A stretch of DNA of 64,000 nt from Chachezhania sediminis (GTDB taxonomy: Bacteria; Pseudomonadota; Alphaproteobacteria; Rhodobacterales; Rhodobacteraceae), in contig NZ_VOPH01000003.1 of the NCBI RefSeq assembly GCF_009765275.1, forward strand, positions 372,001 through 436,000. The letters are read 5' to 3'. The notes under the pieces are model-generated. The model was not told the DNA's origin. It searched no databases and worked only from the letters and a program-made list of their open reading frames with translations. Numbering within the stretch: position 1 is the first letter of the stretch; each line of letters opens with the position of its first letter. Positions 36,261 through 45,379 of this stretch are shown in pieces. The translations under genes and the position numbers were made by a program.

Positions 36261-37319
36261 GTGTCCGTCAGACTGACCCAGGTGCTGTCCTCCGGCCTGT
36301 CGCTGCCGGATGGCCCGGTTGCCGTTTTGCGGCCGGTGCCGGACCATGACCTGTCGGCGCTGCCGCAGGCGCAGGTCGCCATCGAACAGCCCTTCAAACC
36401 CTGGCACGATCATTTCCGGGCCATCGGCTATGCCGTGACGCCGGAGGATTCGTCGCCCGCGGCCTCGGCCGTCGTCTTCCTGCCACGCGCCCGCGATGCG
36501 GCCAGGGCGCTGCTGCGCACGGCCGTGACTCGTGTCGGCACCGGCCCGGTGCTGGTCGACGGCGCCAAGACCGACGGCGTGGAAAGTGCCCTGAAGGAGG
36601 TCCGCGCGCGGGTCGAGGTGCAGGGCACCGTATCCAAGGCCCATGGCAAGCTGTTCTGGTTCGACGCGCAGCCGGACCTGTTCGCCGACTGGGCCACCAC
36701 GCCCCGCACGCCGGCCGAAGGCTTTACCACCATGCCGGGCGTCTTTTCTGCCGACGCAGTCGATGACGGGTCCGCCGCGCTGGCCGACGCCGTGAAGGGG
36801 GCGAAGCTGGGCCGCCACGTCGTCGATCTGGGCGCTGGGTGGGGATACCTTTCGGCCCATCTGCTGCAGGACGATCACATCGAAACGCTGGACCTGGTCG
36901 AGGCCGATCATGTCGCGCTGGATTGCGCGCGTCGGAACGTCACCGACCCGCGGGCGCGGTTCCACTGGGCCGATGCGACGGTATGGGCGGCCGAAGCCAA
37001 GGTGGACAGCGTCGTCATGAATCCTCCCTTCCACACGGCGCGGGCGGGCGACCCGTCCATCGGGCAGGCCTTCGTCGTGGCCGCCAGCCGTATCCTGCGG
37101 CCGGGCGGGCAGCTGATCCTGGTGGCCAACCGGCACCTGCCGTACGAGGAAACGCTGGCCACCCGTTTCGGCGATGTCACGGAAATCGGCGGCGACAACC
37201 GGTTCAAGATCATTCGTGCGGTACGTCCCGTGCCGGCCACGGGCACTGCGGGGCACAATCGCCACACCCCCCGCACCGGGGCAGAGCGTCGTCGGGGCAA
37301 GGGTCGCGCGACCGGCTGA
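36261..37319 (+). CDS. RsmC-type class I SAM-dependent methyltransferase
   Basis: A 352-residue protein matching 16S rRNA G1207 methyltransferase RsmC in layout. The N-terminal non-catalytic methyltransferase-like domain (about 1-150) includes PFKPWHDHFRAIGY. The catalytic domain has motif I DLGAGWGYLS and the N6/N2-type motif IV VMNPPFHT. Basic residues close the C-terminus. The GTG start at 36261 follows GGAGG closely. It lies between clpS and an SDR gene. Target specificity for G1207 is inferred from family, not shown. Confidence 0.82.
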   Translation: MSVRLTQVLSSGLSLPDGPVAVLRPVPDHDLSALPQAQVAIEQPFKPWHDHFRAIGYAVTPEDSSPAASAVVFLPRARDAARALLRTAVTRVGTGPVLVDGAKTDGVESALKEVRARVEVQGTVSKAHGKLFWFDAQPDLFADWATTPRTPAEGFTTMPGVFSADAVDDGSAALADAVKGAKLGRHVVDLGAGWGYLSAHLLQDDHIETLDLVEADHVALDCARRNVTDPRARFHWADATVWAAEAKVDSVVMNPPFHTARAGDPSIGQAFVVAASRILRPGGQLILVANRHLPYEETLATRFGDVTEIGGDNRFKIIRAVRPVPATGTAGHNRHTPRTGAERRRGKGRATG

Positions 37320-37394
37320 TTGGCTTTATTGCTGCAAGGTCAGCCGCTCCGGGTGTATGCCATTCGCAGAGCCGCTCGAAAAAGAGGTACGGGG

Positions 37395-38195
37395 ATGTCC
37401 TTTTCAATAGCTGGCAAGACCGCGATCGTGACCGGCGCGGCCAACGGGGTCGGTCTGGCCATCGGCAGGCATTTCGCTGACAAGGGGGCGAACGTGATGT
37501 TCGCCGATGTCGACGAGGCCAAGCTTTCGGCCGAGCTGGGCGACAAGGCCGACAGCGAGAATATCCGTTATTTTGCAGGCGACCTGCGGGAACGTCTGAC
37601 CATTGCCAATCTGCTGTCGGCGACGCTGGATGCCTTCGATCAGGTCGACGTGCTGGTCAACGGGTCCCGCCAGGTGGAAATCTCGGACCCGCTGGACCCC
37701 GAGGATGACACGGTGATGCAGCTTCTGGGGCAGAACCTGTTGCCGTCCTTGCGACTCAGCCAGCTGGTCGCGCGGCGCATGATCAAGCAGGCCGAAGGGG
37801 CGGGCGCCGGGGTGTCCGGCTCGATCATCAACATCAGCTCCATTGCCGCGCGGCGAACCCATCCGGACCTGCTGGGCTACTCGGTCTCGACCGCGGCGCT
37901 GGACCAGATGACCCGGTCGCTGGCTGTCGCCATGGCGCCGTACCGGATCCGCGTCAACGCGCTGGCCATCGGATCGGTCATGAGCGCCTCGCTGAAGTCG
38001 ACCCTGAAGGAAAACCGCGAATACCGCCAGGACATCGAGGATCACACGCCCCTGTCCCGGATCGCGGCGCCGACGGAACTGGCCGAGGCGGCGCAGTTCC
38101 TCGCCTCCGAGGCGTCGGGTTTCATGACCGGCCAGATCCTGACCCTTGACGGCGGCCGCACGCTGGTCGATCCCGTCGCAGCGCCGGCCCACTGA
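37395..38195 (+). CDS. SDR-fold protein lacking the catalytic lysine
   Basis: A 266-residue protein with the SDR fold. The cofactor motif TGAANGVGLAIG is intact, and the catalytic serine region is INISSIAARR. The expected Y-x3-K is YSVST, so the lysine is replaced by threonine, and the NAG motif is changed to NGS. The rest (RIRVNALAIGSVMS, then FMTGQILTLDGG) is normal. Loss of lysine usually abolishes standard SDR catalysis, so it may bind nucleotide without redox activity, or use another mechanism. The start at 37395 has an AGAGG-like site upstream. It lies between the rsmC-like gene and hemF. Confidence 0.82.
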   Translation: MSFSIAGKTAIVTGAANGVGLAIGRHFADKGANVMFADVDEAKLSAELGDKADSENIRYFAGDLRERLTIANLLSATLDAFDQVDVLVNGSRQVEISDPLDPEDDTVMQLLGQNLLPSLRLSQLVARRMIKQAEGAGAGVSGSIINISSIAARRTHPDLLGYSVSTAALDQMTRSLAVAMAPYRIRVNALAIGSVMSASLKSTLKENREYRQDIEDHTPLSRIAAPTELAEAAQFLASEASGFMTGQILTLDGGRTLVDPVAAPAH

Positions 38196-38276
38196 CGCAC
38201 CGGAACCGTTTGTGAATTCATGCACCCCGACGCGCCGGCGTCGGATCGCGCCCGACCCGCCCCCCAGGGCAGGCGC

Positions 38277-38308
38277 GATTGCGCCCAGCCCCTGTGCCGG
38301 GCGCAATC
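38277..38308 (+). other. 10-bp hairpin in the hemF leader
   Basis: GATTGCGCCC pairs perfectly with GGGCGCAATC over a 12-base loop, 53 bases before the hemF start. There is no U-run. It may shape the leader RNA or end the upstream transcript. Confidence 0.35.
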
Positions 38309-38361
38309 CCTGGAACCTTGGGGGACCGTCCGCAGCAAGCGCACGTTCGGGAGGACGACAC

Positions 38362-39255
38362 ATGCACGCCACCATGGACACCGAAAAGGCACGCGCCGCG
38401 GACTGGTTCCGCACCCTTCGCGATGAAATCGTCGCGGCCTTCGAAGGGCTGGAAGACAGCCACGCGACCGGCCCCCTGTCCGACGCCGCTCCGGGTCGGT
38501 TCGAGGTGACGCAGACCACGCGCGCCAGCGCCGATGGAACCGATGCCGGCGGCGGATTGATGAGCGTCATGCGCGGTGGCCGGGTGTTCGAGAAGGTGGG
38601 GGTAAATGTCTCGACCGTCTACGGCACCCTGGGGCCAGAGGCGCAGGCGGCAATGGCCGCGCGCAAGGGCATCCCGGAAATGAAGGACGACCCGCGGTTC
38701 TGGGCCTCCGGCATCAGCCTGGTCGCCCATATGCAGAACCCGCATGTCCCGGCCGTCCACATGAACACCCGGATGTTCTGGACGCCCCATGCCTGGTGGT
38801 TCGGCGGTGGCGAGGATCTGAACCCCTGCATCGAATATGCCGAGGACACGGCCCATTTCCACGACACGCTGAAGGCCCATCTCGACCCCCACGGGGACGA
38901 GCATTATCCGCACCTGAAGGAATGGGCCGACGAGTACTTCTTCATCCCCCACCGCAAGCGGGCGCGGGGCGTGGGCGGAATCTTCATGGATGACCGCGAT
39001 ACCGGCGACTGGGAGGCGGATTTCGCCCTGACCCAGGACATCGGCCGCGCCTTCCTGCCGGCCTATCTGCCGCTGGTCGAAAAGCGTCGGCTTCAGGGTT
39101 TCGACGCGGCCGACAAGGACACGCAGCTGGTCCATCGGGGACTCTATGCCGAATACAACCTGGTCTATGACCGCGGGACCAAGTTCGGCCTGGCCACGGG
39201 GCACGACGCCAATGCCGTGCTGATGAGCCTGCCGCCGATGGCGAAGTGGATCTGA
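38362..39255 (+). CDS. hemF: Oxygen-dependent coproporphyrinogen III oxidase
   Basis: The aerobic enzyme that converts coproporphyrinogen III to protoporphyrinogen IX using oxygen. The 297-residue protein has the family segments GGGLMSVMRGGRVFEKVGVN, then HMNTRMFWT and WWFGGGEDLNP. It also has YFFIPHRKRARGVGGIF and the C-terminal YNLVYDRGTKFGL. The ATG at 38362 has GGGAGG upstream. With hemN at 18.8 kb the cell carries both oxygen-dependent and oxygen-independent routes, as expected for a facultative lifestyle. Confidence 0.96.
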   Translation: MHATMDTEKARAADWFRTLRDEIVAAFEGLEDSHATGPLSDAAPGRFEVTQTTRASADGTDAGGGLMSVMRGGRVFEKVGVNVSTVYGTLGPEAQAAMAARKGIPEMKDDPRFWASGISLVAHMQNPHVPAVHMNTRMFWTPHAWWFGGGEDLNPCIEYAEDTAHFHDTLKAHLDPHGDEHYPHLKEWADEYFFIPHRKRARGVGGIFMDDRDTGDWEADFALTQDIGRAFLPAYLPLVEKRRLQGFDAADKDTQLVHRGLYAEYNLVYDRGTKFGLATGHDANAVLMSLPPMAKWI

Positions 39256-39293
39256 CGGCCGATCAGGGCCGGAAAATGAGGGGGGAGAAGACA

Positions 39294-40079
39294 ATGACCG
39301 ATCTGTCGGGCCGCGTGGCCATCGTTACGGGATCCAGTTCCGGTCTTGGCCAGTCGATGGCCGTGAAGCTGGCCGAACTGGGGGCCGAGCTGATCGTGAA
39401 CTATGTCCGCTCTGCCAGTGGGGCAGAGGAGACGGCGGACCGTATCCGCGCCGTGGGCGGGCAGGTGCAGGTGGTGCAGGCCGATGTCTCGCAGGCCGAA
39501 GGCTGTGCGGCGCTGGCGCAGGCCGCGGCGGCCCGCGGGCGGCTGGACATCCTGATGAACAATGCAGGCACCACCAAGATGGCGCGGGACCATTCCGATC
39601 TGGACGCGCTGACGGGCGACGATTTCCTGAACCTCTATGCCGTGAACGTCGTCGGTCCCTACCTGATGCTGCAGGCGACGAAGCCGTTGCTGGTGGCCAC
39701 CCATGACCAGACCGGGCGGGCGTCGGCTGTCGTCAACACTTCGTCTATTGCCGGGGTGAAGGGCCTGGGTTCGTCTGTCGCCTATGCGGCGTCCAAGGGC
39801 GCGCTGAACACGATGACGCTGTCGCTGGCCCGCGCGCTGGCACCGGCGATCCGGGTCAACGCGGTTTGCCCGGGCTTTATCGGCACCCGCTGGTTCCGCG
39901 ACGCGATGGACGAGGCGGCTTATGAAGGGCTTGAGGCCTCGATCCGCGCGAAGACGCCGCTGGGCGTGGCGTCTGGCCCCGACGACATCGCCGACGCGGC
40001 CCTGTTCCTGGCCACGGATGCCAGCCGCCACGTGACCGGGGAAACCTTGCTGGTCGACGCAGGCATGCACTTGGTCTGA
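39294..40079 (+). CDS. Short-chain dehydrogenase/reductase (SDR)
   Basis: A 261-residue oxidoreductase with TGSSSGLGQSM (cofactor loop), NNAGTTKMA, the catalytic serine in VVNTSSIAGVKG, and Y-x3-K in AYAASKGAL. The C-terminal part VNAVCPGFIGTRWF is classical. All active-site residues are present, unlike the SDR upstream of hemF. NADP preference and substrate are unknown. It begins 38 bases after hemF with a GGGGGGAG site, so the two may be co-transcribed. Confidence 0.85.
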   Translation: MTDLSGRVAIVTGSSSGLGQSMAVKLAELGAELIVNYVRSASGAEETADRIRAVGGQVQVVQADVSQAEGCAALAQAAAARGRLDILMNNAGTTKMARDHSDLDALTGDDFLNLYAVNVVGPYLMLQATKPLLVATHDQTGRASAVVNTSSIAGVKGLGSSVAYAASKGALNTMTLSLARALAPAIRVNAVCPGFIGTRWFRDAMDEAAYEGLEASIRAKTPLGVASGPDDIADAALFLATDASRHVTGETLLVDAGMHLV

Positions 40080-40787
40080 TCCGGGATCGAAATAGGCCGG
40101 ATCGGGGGCTGAACCGGCCTGGCCCGTATTTCCAGCGGGTGAGTGTGATCCAGTTCACATATCCGTCCCGCGATCCGCCCTAACCTTGACCAAGCGTGTC
40201 GAGGACGACCGGACACGGACGGGTAATCGCTGCACGAACGCCCGGTTCTGGCGGTATTGCCGCAAGGCCGTGCGCCGTGCCGGTGGCGCCGGTCCATGGT
40301 CCGGTCACCGGGCAGGGCGCAGCACAGAGCCTGGTGGTGATAGCGGTGGCGTCGGGGATCTCCGTCGCCTTGTCGCCCATGCACAAGGCGCTCTGGGATC
40401 GTATCGAACGACGCCGTACGGGCCGTGCGGCCAGCGCCCGCCCGGCCTCGGCGCGCATGTTCCAGGCACTCGGCCGGGAACTGTCCTCGGTGGTGCGTGC
40501 CGGATGACCTGGCGTTGTCCCAGGCGTCAGCGCTGAACATGGCGCTGACGGCGATCGACATCTTGGCGACCTTCACCTGATTCCGGGTCTGTCACCGGAT
40601 CCGGCGCCCGGAGGGTTCGCCCTGAATGGCCTGTCGAAGGCGGCAGGGCCGACATTGCAGGGGGAAGGGAAGCGGTCGACCGGCGGGACGGGTGCCAAGT
40701 GGCCGCCATTCTTTCGGATCGGTGGGGGCGGGTCGACCGTGACCCGGCCTGTGACCGGGCGGGACGTCAAACTGGCGGTTGCCCGAT
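40080..40787. other. 708-base region without a supported gene
   Basis: Several open frames exist on both strands (for example minus-strand 40180-40576), but none has a good start site or recognisable motif, and the best stretches switch frame. The nucleotide composition is as GC-rich as genes. It may hold a decayed gene or long flanking sequence of the desaturase; nothing can be named. Confidence 0.4.
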
Positions 40788-41732
40788 TCAGGCAGACCGC
40801 CAGCCTGCCAGCGCCAGGGCCGACCAATAGCTGGGTTCGGTGTTCATCCGGCCCTCCAGCCCCTTGGCGACCATCAGCCGGTGCAGGCGCGGCAATTGCC
40901 AGCAGGGGACGTGCATGACCATGTGATGTTCCAGGTGATAGTTCACCCAGTAGGGCGCGATCAGCGCGCGCATCAGGGGCCCGGCATGGGTGGTGCGCAC
41001 ATTGGCGAAAGGGTCGTCCGACTGTTCGGTCGCGCCATGTTCGGCGATGTTGCGGATCCGCTGGACCAGCTGGAACCAGGTCAGGAAGGGCAGCAGCCAG
41101 AAGGCCAGCCCGTACCACCATTGCCCCAGCAGCCCCATGACCAAGATCACGCCCAGGAAGACGGCCATGCTTCGCCGGAACTCCCGCGCCTGGAAGGACT
41201 TGCCGAAATCCATCGCCGCGGCGCCGGCCGCATCCGCGTCGCCTGCCAGCCGGACCGAGGCCTCGATCTGCGCCTTCAGCTTCTTCACCCCGGTCTGCCC
41301 GGTCAGGTCCCGCACGAACTTGCGCTGCAGGGACTGCCGCGTCGTCGGGAACTTGCTGGACAGGACAAGGTCCGGGTCCTTTTCCGACTGGGTGAAGCGG
41401 TGATGTGTCAGATGGTAATGGCGATAGGCCTTCAGCTCCGCCAGCACCGGCCGGCCGCAGATCCAGTCGCCCACGAATTCGTTCGGGCCACGGCTTCGGA
41501 ACAGTGCGTTATGGGCTGCGTCGTGCATCAGGATCGCCAGCCCCAGCTGCCGCGAACCGATCAGCATGACCGCCACCACGAAGGTCAGCGGATTGGGCCA
41601 CAGCCCATAAAGCGCCACCGACCCGGCAATGACGGCCCAGCAATGCAGCACCAGAAGCGCTCCCATCGCATCGGACCGTTCGGCAATCGGACGGATCTCG
41701 TCGCTTGTCAGATAGGCCTTTCCCGGGGTCAT
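40788..41732 (-). CDS. Membrane fatty acid desaturase-family protein
   Basis: A 314-residue di-iron membrane enzyme. The three histidine boxes are HDAAH (70-74), HYHLTHH (105-111) and HLEHH near the C-terminus ([12 protein letters not shown]), with paired membrane helices at about 24-66 and 185-225. The family includes acyl-lipid desaturases and carotenoid ketolases/hydroxylases; the [15 protein letters not shown] segment is seen in several bacterial members of the acyl type. The substrate is uncertain. It is divergent from hemE, 151 bases between starts, and stands alone. Confidence 0.85.
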   Translation of the reverse strand: MTPGKAYLTSDEIRPIAERSDAMGALLVLHCWAVIAGSVALYGLWPNPLTFVVAVMLIGSRQLGLAILMHDAAHNALFRSRGPNEFVGDWICGRPVLAELKAYRHYHLTHHRFTQSEKDPDLVLSSKFPTTRQSLQRKFVRDLTGQTGVKKLKAQIEASVRLAGDADAAGAAAMDFGKSFQAREFRRSMAVFLGVILVMGLLGQWWYGLAFWLLPFLTWFQLVQRIRNIAEHGATEQSDDPFANVRTTHAGPLMRALIAPYWVNYHLEHHMVMHVPCWQLPRLHRLMVAKGLEGRMNTEPSYWSALALAGWRSA

Positions 41733-41883
41733 GGCCGCTCCTCCCTCGAACGATGACCTGCTGAGCGGTCAGGATCGGCGCGCCCCGTCCACCGGTCAAC
41801 GACGTCGCAGCGTCACGGGGCCGGGCTTGACAAGCGGGGGGACAGGCCCGAGGCAGGGGGCCGATCACCAGAGGGGGCCAGAC

Positions 41884-42921
41884 ATGACCGAACAGAAGAC
41901 CATCCTGCGCGCCCTGAACGGCGAAACGCTGCCCGTGCCGCCGATCTGGATGATGCGGCAGGCGGGCCGTTACCTGCCCGAATACCGCGCCACGCGGGAA
42001 AAGGCGGGGGACTTCCTGTCGCTCTGCTACAATCCCGAACTGGCGGCCGAGGTCACGCTGCAGCCGATCCGCCGCTATGGCTTCGACGCGGCGATCCTGT
42101 TTGCCGACATCCTGCTGGTGCCGCAGGCGCTGGGTCTGGACCTGTGGTTCGTGACGGGCGAAGGCCCGCGCCTGTCGACCGCCACCACAGCGGCCGAGGT
42201 TGCCGCCCTGAAATCCGTGGAGGACATCCACGAAACGCTGTCCCCCGTCTATGAAACCGTCCGCATCCTGTCGGGTGCGCTGCCGTCTGAAACGACGCTG
42301 ATCGGCTTTGCCGGTGCGCCCTGGACCGTTGCCACCTACATGATCGCCGGACGCGGTACGCCCGACCAGGCGCCGGCCCACGCGCTGATGCAGGAAGACC
42401 GCGCGACGTTCGAGGCGTTGCTGGACCGCGTGACCGAGGCGACCATCGTCTATCTTTCCGCCCAGATCGATGCAGGCGCCGAGGTGGTAAAGATCTTCGA
42501 CAGCTGGGCCGGGTCCCTGACTGGGGCCGATTTCGACAAGTACGCCGTGGAACCCGCCCGCAGGATCACCGCGGCGCTGAAAGCGCGCTATCCGCATATC
42601 CCGGTCATCGGCTTCCCGCGCGGGGCGGGGGAGGCCTATGTGGGATTCGCGAAGACCACCGGCGTCGACTGCGTGGCGCTGGACCAGGGCGTGGATCCCG
42701 ACTGGGCGGCGGCCCATGTGCAGGTCGACGGCTGCGTGCAGGGCAACCTTGCGCCCGAACACATGGTGACCGGCGGGCAGGCCCTGGTGGACGCCACGCA
42801 CGCCGTGGTGAAGGCCTTTTCCAAGGGTCCGCACATCTTCAACCTGGGCCACGGGATCACGCCGGACGCCGATCCGGACAATGTCCAGCTGATGATCGAC
42901 ACGGTTCGGGCAGGGAAGTGA
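41884..42921 (+). CDS. hemE: Uroporphyrinogen decarboxylase
   Basis: HemE decarboxylates uroporphyrinogen III to coproporphyrinogen III, the step before HemF/HemN. The 345-residue protein has the two PROSITE-type signatures, [17 protein letters not shown] near the N-terminus and [13 protein letters not shown] in the middle. It also has the substrate-pocket [12 protein letters not shown] and the C-terminal [12 protein letters not shown]. The start at 41884 has AGAGGGGG upstream. The tRNA-Met gene follows 51 bases later on the same strand. Confidence 0.96.
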   Translation: MTEQKTILRALNGETLPVPPIWMMRQAGRYLPEYRATREKAGDFLSLCYNPELAAEVTLQPIRRYGFDAAILFADILLVPQALGLDLWFVTGEGPRLSTATTAAEVAALKSVEDIHETLSPVYETVRILSGALPSETTLIGFAGAPWTVATYMIAGRGTPDQAPAHALMQEDRATFEALLDRVTEATIVYLSAQIDAGAEVVKIFDSWAGSLTGADFDKYAVEPARRITAALKARYPHIPVIGFPRGAGEAYVGFAKTTGVDCVALDQGVDPDWAAAHVQVDGCVQGNLAPEHMVTGGQALVDATHAVVKAFSKGPHIFNLGHGITPDADPDNVQLMIDTVRAGK

Positions 42922-42972
42922 AATTTCCTGCTTGACCCCTCCCGTGCGCTGGCCTAAATCGCGCGGGCCTTT

Positions 42973-43049
42973 GGCGGAGTAGCTCAGTTGGTTAGAGCAG
43001 CGGAATCATAATCCGCGTGTCGGGGGTTCAAGTCCCTCCTCCGCTACCA
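42973..43049 (+). tRNA. tRNA-Met (anticodon CAT, elongator type)
   Basis: A 77-base cloverleaf with an encoded CCA. The acceptor GGCGGAG pairs with CTCCGCT (the first pair is G-U). The D-arm is AGCTCAGTTGGTTAGAGC, and the anticodon arm GCGGA-ATCATAA-TCCGC gives anticodon CAT. The T-arm is GGGGG-TTCAAGT-CCCTC. The acceptor and D-arm fit elongator methionine; the CAT anticodon also leaves the lysidine-modified isoleucine tRNA as an alternative. Confidence 0.93.
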
Positions 43050-43197
43050 TTCCCCCCAGATGACCGACCTGAACCTGGATGCCGCCGGGCAATCCACTGC
43101 TTTGCGACTGCAGGAGGGATCACGGGACGATGCTGTTCCGGGGTCTTTGCCCCATTTCAGTGGATCCTGCCGCGATGGTCGCGGAAGGGCAGGGGCG

Positions 43198-43417
43198 TCA
43201 AATTGCATTGATCTTGTCGAGCATCCCCGCCGGCCAGTCCTTCGAGAGGTCTGACCCCAGGGACATCTGCCGTGCATGGCCGCGGAACGCGCCGACATCG
43301 GGGGAGAAAGATCTTCAGTTCCTCGCTCTCGAAGAAGGCGTCCAGTCCGGGCACCTGCGCCTGGCACTGTGCCATGCGCCGGGCGACGGCCCTGTCGGCG
43401 GCGTCCCGAAAGGGCCG
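43198..43417 (-). pseudogene. C-terminal remnant of a possible TRAP-type solute-binding protein
   Basis: One minus-strand frame reads RDAADRAVARRMAQC and LDAFFESEELKIF. After a one-base shift at a run of five C (about 43300-43304) it continues SPDVGAFRGHARQMSLGSDL and SKDWPAGMLDKINAI to a stop. The EPDVxAFR...WPxGMLDxINA ending resembles C-termini of DctP-type binding proteins, but the identification is tentative. The 5' part is missing. The rest of 43050-43584 shows no gene. Confidence 0.4.
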
Positions 43418-43525
43418 TGGTGTCGGCCAGCGTCCCCGCAATCTGTCAGCGGTTGAACATGATACCGGAATCGACATGTGATTTTGGCAACACAAACCCG
43501 GTCCGGTGCTGTCGGGCGTTTATAA

Positions 43526-43541
43526 TTCGATAGTAGTCGAA
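43526..43541. promoter_or_regulatory. Inverted repeat before the ArsR gene, possible operator
   Basis: TTCGA and TCGAA arms are separated by six bases (TTCGATAGTAGTCGAA), next to a TATAAT sequence at 43521-43526. This is a suitable promoter/operator layout about 44 bases before the ArsR start. Confidence 0.45.
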
Positions 43542-43584
43542 ATATGGATTGACGCGGCTCGTGGATCGGCAGAAGCCATGGGTC

Positions 43585-43914
43585 ATGGATACTGACCTTG
43601 CCGCGCAGCAGCTGGAGGCGCTGGGCCATCCGGTCCGGCTACAGATCTACCGCATCCTTGTGCGGGCCGGTCCTTCCGGTCTGCCGGTGGGCCAGTTGCA
43701 GGATCGGCTGGCAATGCCGGCCTCGAGCCTGTCGCATCACGTCAAGCGGCTGGTCCGGTGCGGGCTGATCAGGCAGGAGCGGGACGGGACCACCCTGAAC
43801 TGCCATGCGGAATACGATGCAATGAACGCTCTGCTGGGGTTCCTGGCGGACGAATGCTGTGCCGACGCGCCGCCATCGGAAACGCCGTCGGAAGTAGGGA
43901 ATGGCGCGACATGA
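43585..43914 (+). CDS. ArsR family transcriptional regulator
   Basis: A 109-residue winged-helix repressor. It has ALGHPVRLQIYRILVRAG (first helices), LPVGQLQDRLAMPASSLSHH (helix-turn-helix) and LIRQERDGTTLNC (wing). A cysteine in LNC and the pair in DECCADAP near the C-terminus could bind arsenite or another thiophilic metal, as in ArsR variants with C-terminal cysteines. The ATG at 43585 is chosen as the family-like start; a TTG at 43549 is in frame. The stop overlaps the transporter start by four bases, so the pair forms an operon. Confidence 0.85.
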   Translation: MDTDLAAQQLEALGHPVRLQIYRILVRAGPSGLPVGQLQDRLAMPASSLSHHVKRLVRCGLIRQERDGTTLNCHAEYDAMNALLGFLADECCADAPPSETPSEVGNGAT

Positions 43915-45110
43915 TTTCGGCGAAGACCAAGGTGATATCCGCGTTGGGCGCGGTCCAGATCCTGACTTGGGGCAGCACCTTCTACCTGATGGCGCCCTTG
44001 TCCGGCCCGATCTCGGCCGCGACGGGGTGGTCGATGGGGTTCCTGTCGGCAGGGGTGTCGCTGGCGCTTCTCGTCTCGGGGATCGCCGCGCCTTATATCG
44101 GCCGCTGGATCGGCCGGACCGGCGGGCGGCAGACCCTGGCTGCGGGCGTGGTGCTGGTGGCCCTGGGCCTGGCGATGCTGGGCCTGTCGCAGGGGCCTGT
44201 CACGTACCTTGCGGCCTGGGCGATCATGGGGCTGGGCATGTCCTGCTGCCTTTACGACGCGGCCTTTTCCACGCTGGGCACCCTGTATGGACGCGAAGCG
44301 CGGGCCGCGATCACCCAGCTGACGCTGTGGGGCGGGTTTGCCAGCACGGTCTGCTGGCCCCTGACCGCTTGGGCGATGGAAAGCCTGGGCTGGCGCGCGA
44401 CCTGCCTGATGTATGCGGGCATCCACCTGGGCCTGACGCTGCCCCTGTGCCTGGTCTTCCTGCCGCGGAGCCGTGCCAGGGCGCCGGTGCCGTCGCGGGG
44501 TACGGCACGGGTGACCGCGCAGGTCACGGCGGCTCCGGTCGGCACGCTGGACCTGCGATTCCTGTGCATCGTGGCGGCGGGCATCACGCTTTCGATGCTG
44601 TCGACGATCTGGTCGGTTCACATGGTCACCATCCTGACCGCGGGTGGACTGTCGCTGGCCGCTGCCATCGGGCTGGGCGCGCTGATCGGCCCGTCCCAGG
44701 TCGGCGCCCGCGTGCTGGAGATGCTGGGCCGCGGCCGCCATCACCCGATCTGGACGCTGGGCATATCGACCGCGCTGGTGCTGGTGGGCTTCGGCGGGTT
44801 GCAGTTCGGGCTGCCGGCGGCGCTGGCGCTGATCGCCTATGGCGGGGGCAATGGACTATGGTCCATTGCACGCGGCGCGCTGCCGCTGGCGCTGTTCGGT
44901 GAGGACGGATATGCCGCGACCATGGGCCGGCTGGCACGGCCGATGCTGTTCGCGGGCGCCGCGGCACCGTCGGTCGGCGGCCTGATGATCGAACGGCTGG
45001 GCCCCGACCGGACCATGACCGCGCTGGCGGTGCTGGCGCTGATCCCGGTTGTGGCGGCTGTGGTGCTGACGGTGCGCGTGGCCCGCGACCGGCGGGGTCT
45101 TCCGGCCTGA
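43911..45110 (+). CDS. Major facilitator superfamily transporter
   Basis: A 399-residue inner-membrane transporter with about 12 helices. The N-terminal half opens with ILTWGSTFYLMAPLSGPIS, and the loop RWIGRTGGRQTL is the MFS motif A region between helices 2 and 3. The central cytoplasmic loop is at about 190-215. The start overlaps the ArsR stop (ATGA). Coupling to an ArsR regulator with C-terminal cysteines suggests export of a metal(loid) or related toxic compound, but the substrate is not established. Confidence 0.85.
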   Translation: MISAKTKVISALGAVQILTWGSTFYLMAPLSGPISAATGWSMGFLSAGVSLALLVSGIAAPYIGRWIGRTGGRQTLAAGVVLVALGLAMLGLSQGPVTYLAAWAIMGLGMSCCLYDAAFSTLGTLYGREARAAITQLTLWGGFASTVCWPLTAWAMESLGWRATCLMYAGIHLGLTLPLCLVFLPRSRARAPVPSRGTARVTAQVTAAPVGTLDLRFLCIVAAGITLSMLSTIWSVHMVTILTAGGLSLAAAIGLGALIGPSQVGARVLEMLGRGRHHPIWTLGISTALVLVGFGGLQFGLPAALALIAYGGGNGLWSIARGALPLALFGEDGYAATMGRLARPMLFAGAAAPSVGGLMIERLGPDRTMTALAVLALIPVVAAVVLTVRVARDRRGLPA

Positions 45111-45125
45111 GATCCGATCAGGCCC

Positions 45126-45154
45126 TTGACCTTTCGTACAAAAGGCGTACATGA
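45126..45154 (+). promoter_or_regulatory. Possible promoter of the DEAD-box helicase gene
   Basis: TTGACC and ACATGA are 17 bases apart. If used, the helicase mRNA would have a leader of about 220 bases, in which no gene is supported; long leaders are known for cold-induced helicases. Confidence 0.4.
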
Positions 45155-45379
45155 GCCCCAGTCGCTGCGCTGCCGCGTGAGCAGCCCGTGTCCCGTGTCG
45201 GGGCCCTCAGCGCACACCAATCCCGGTTCCCCATCACGCAGGGTTCTTGACGCGACGGCCGGATGGCTGGGGATCCGCCCCTGTCCTTCGAGGTCTCGCC
45301 AACCCTCCCGGCTGCGGTGGCGCAGCCCCGACCCGCCCGTGCGACGGCCGCTGGCCCGTGTGGGTACGAAGGATAAGAT

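Noticed and set aside
40180-40576. Small genes on either strand in the gap before the desaturase
   Set aside because: The frames overlap each other, lack good start sites and show no recognisable motif.
42973-43049. tRNA-Met as an attachment site for an integrated element
   Set aside because: No direct repeat of the tRNA 3' end and no integrase were found in the window.
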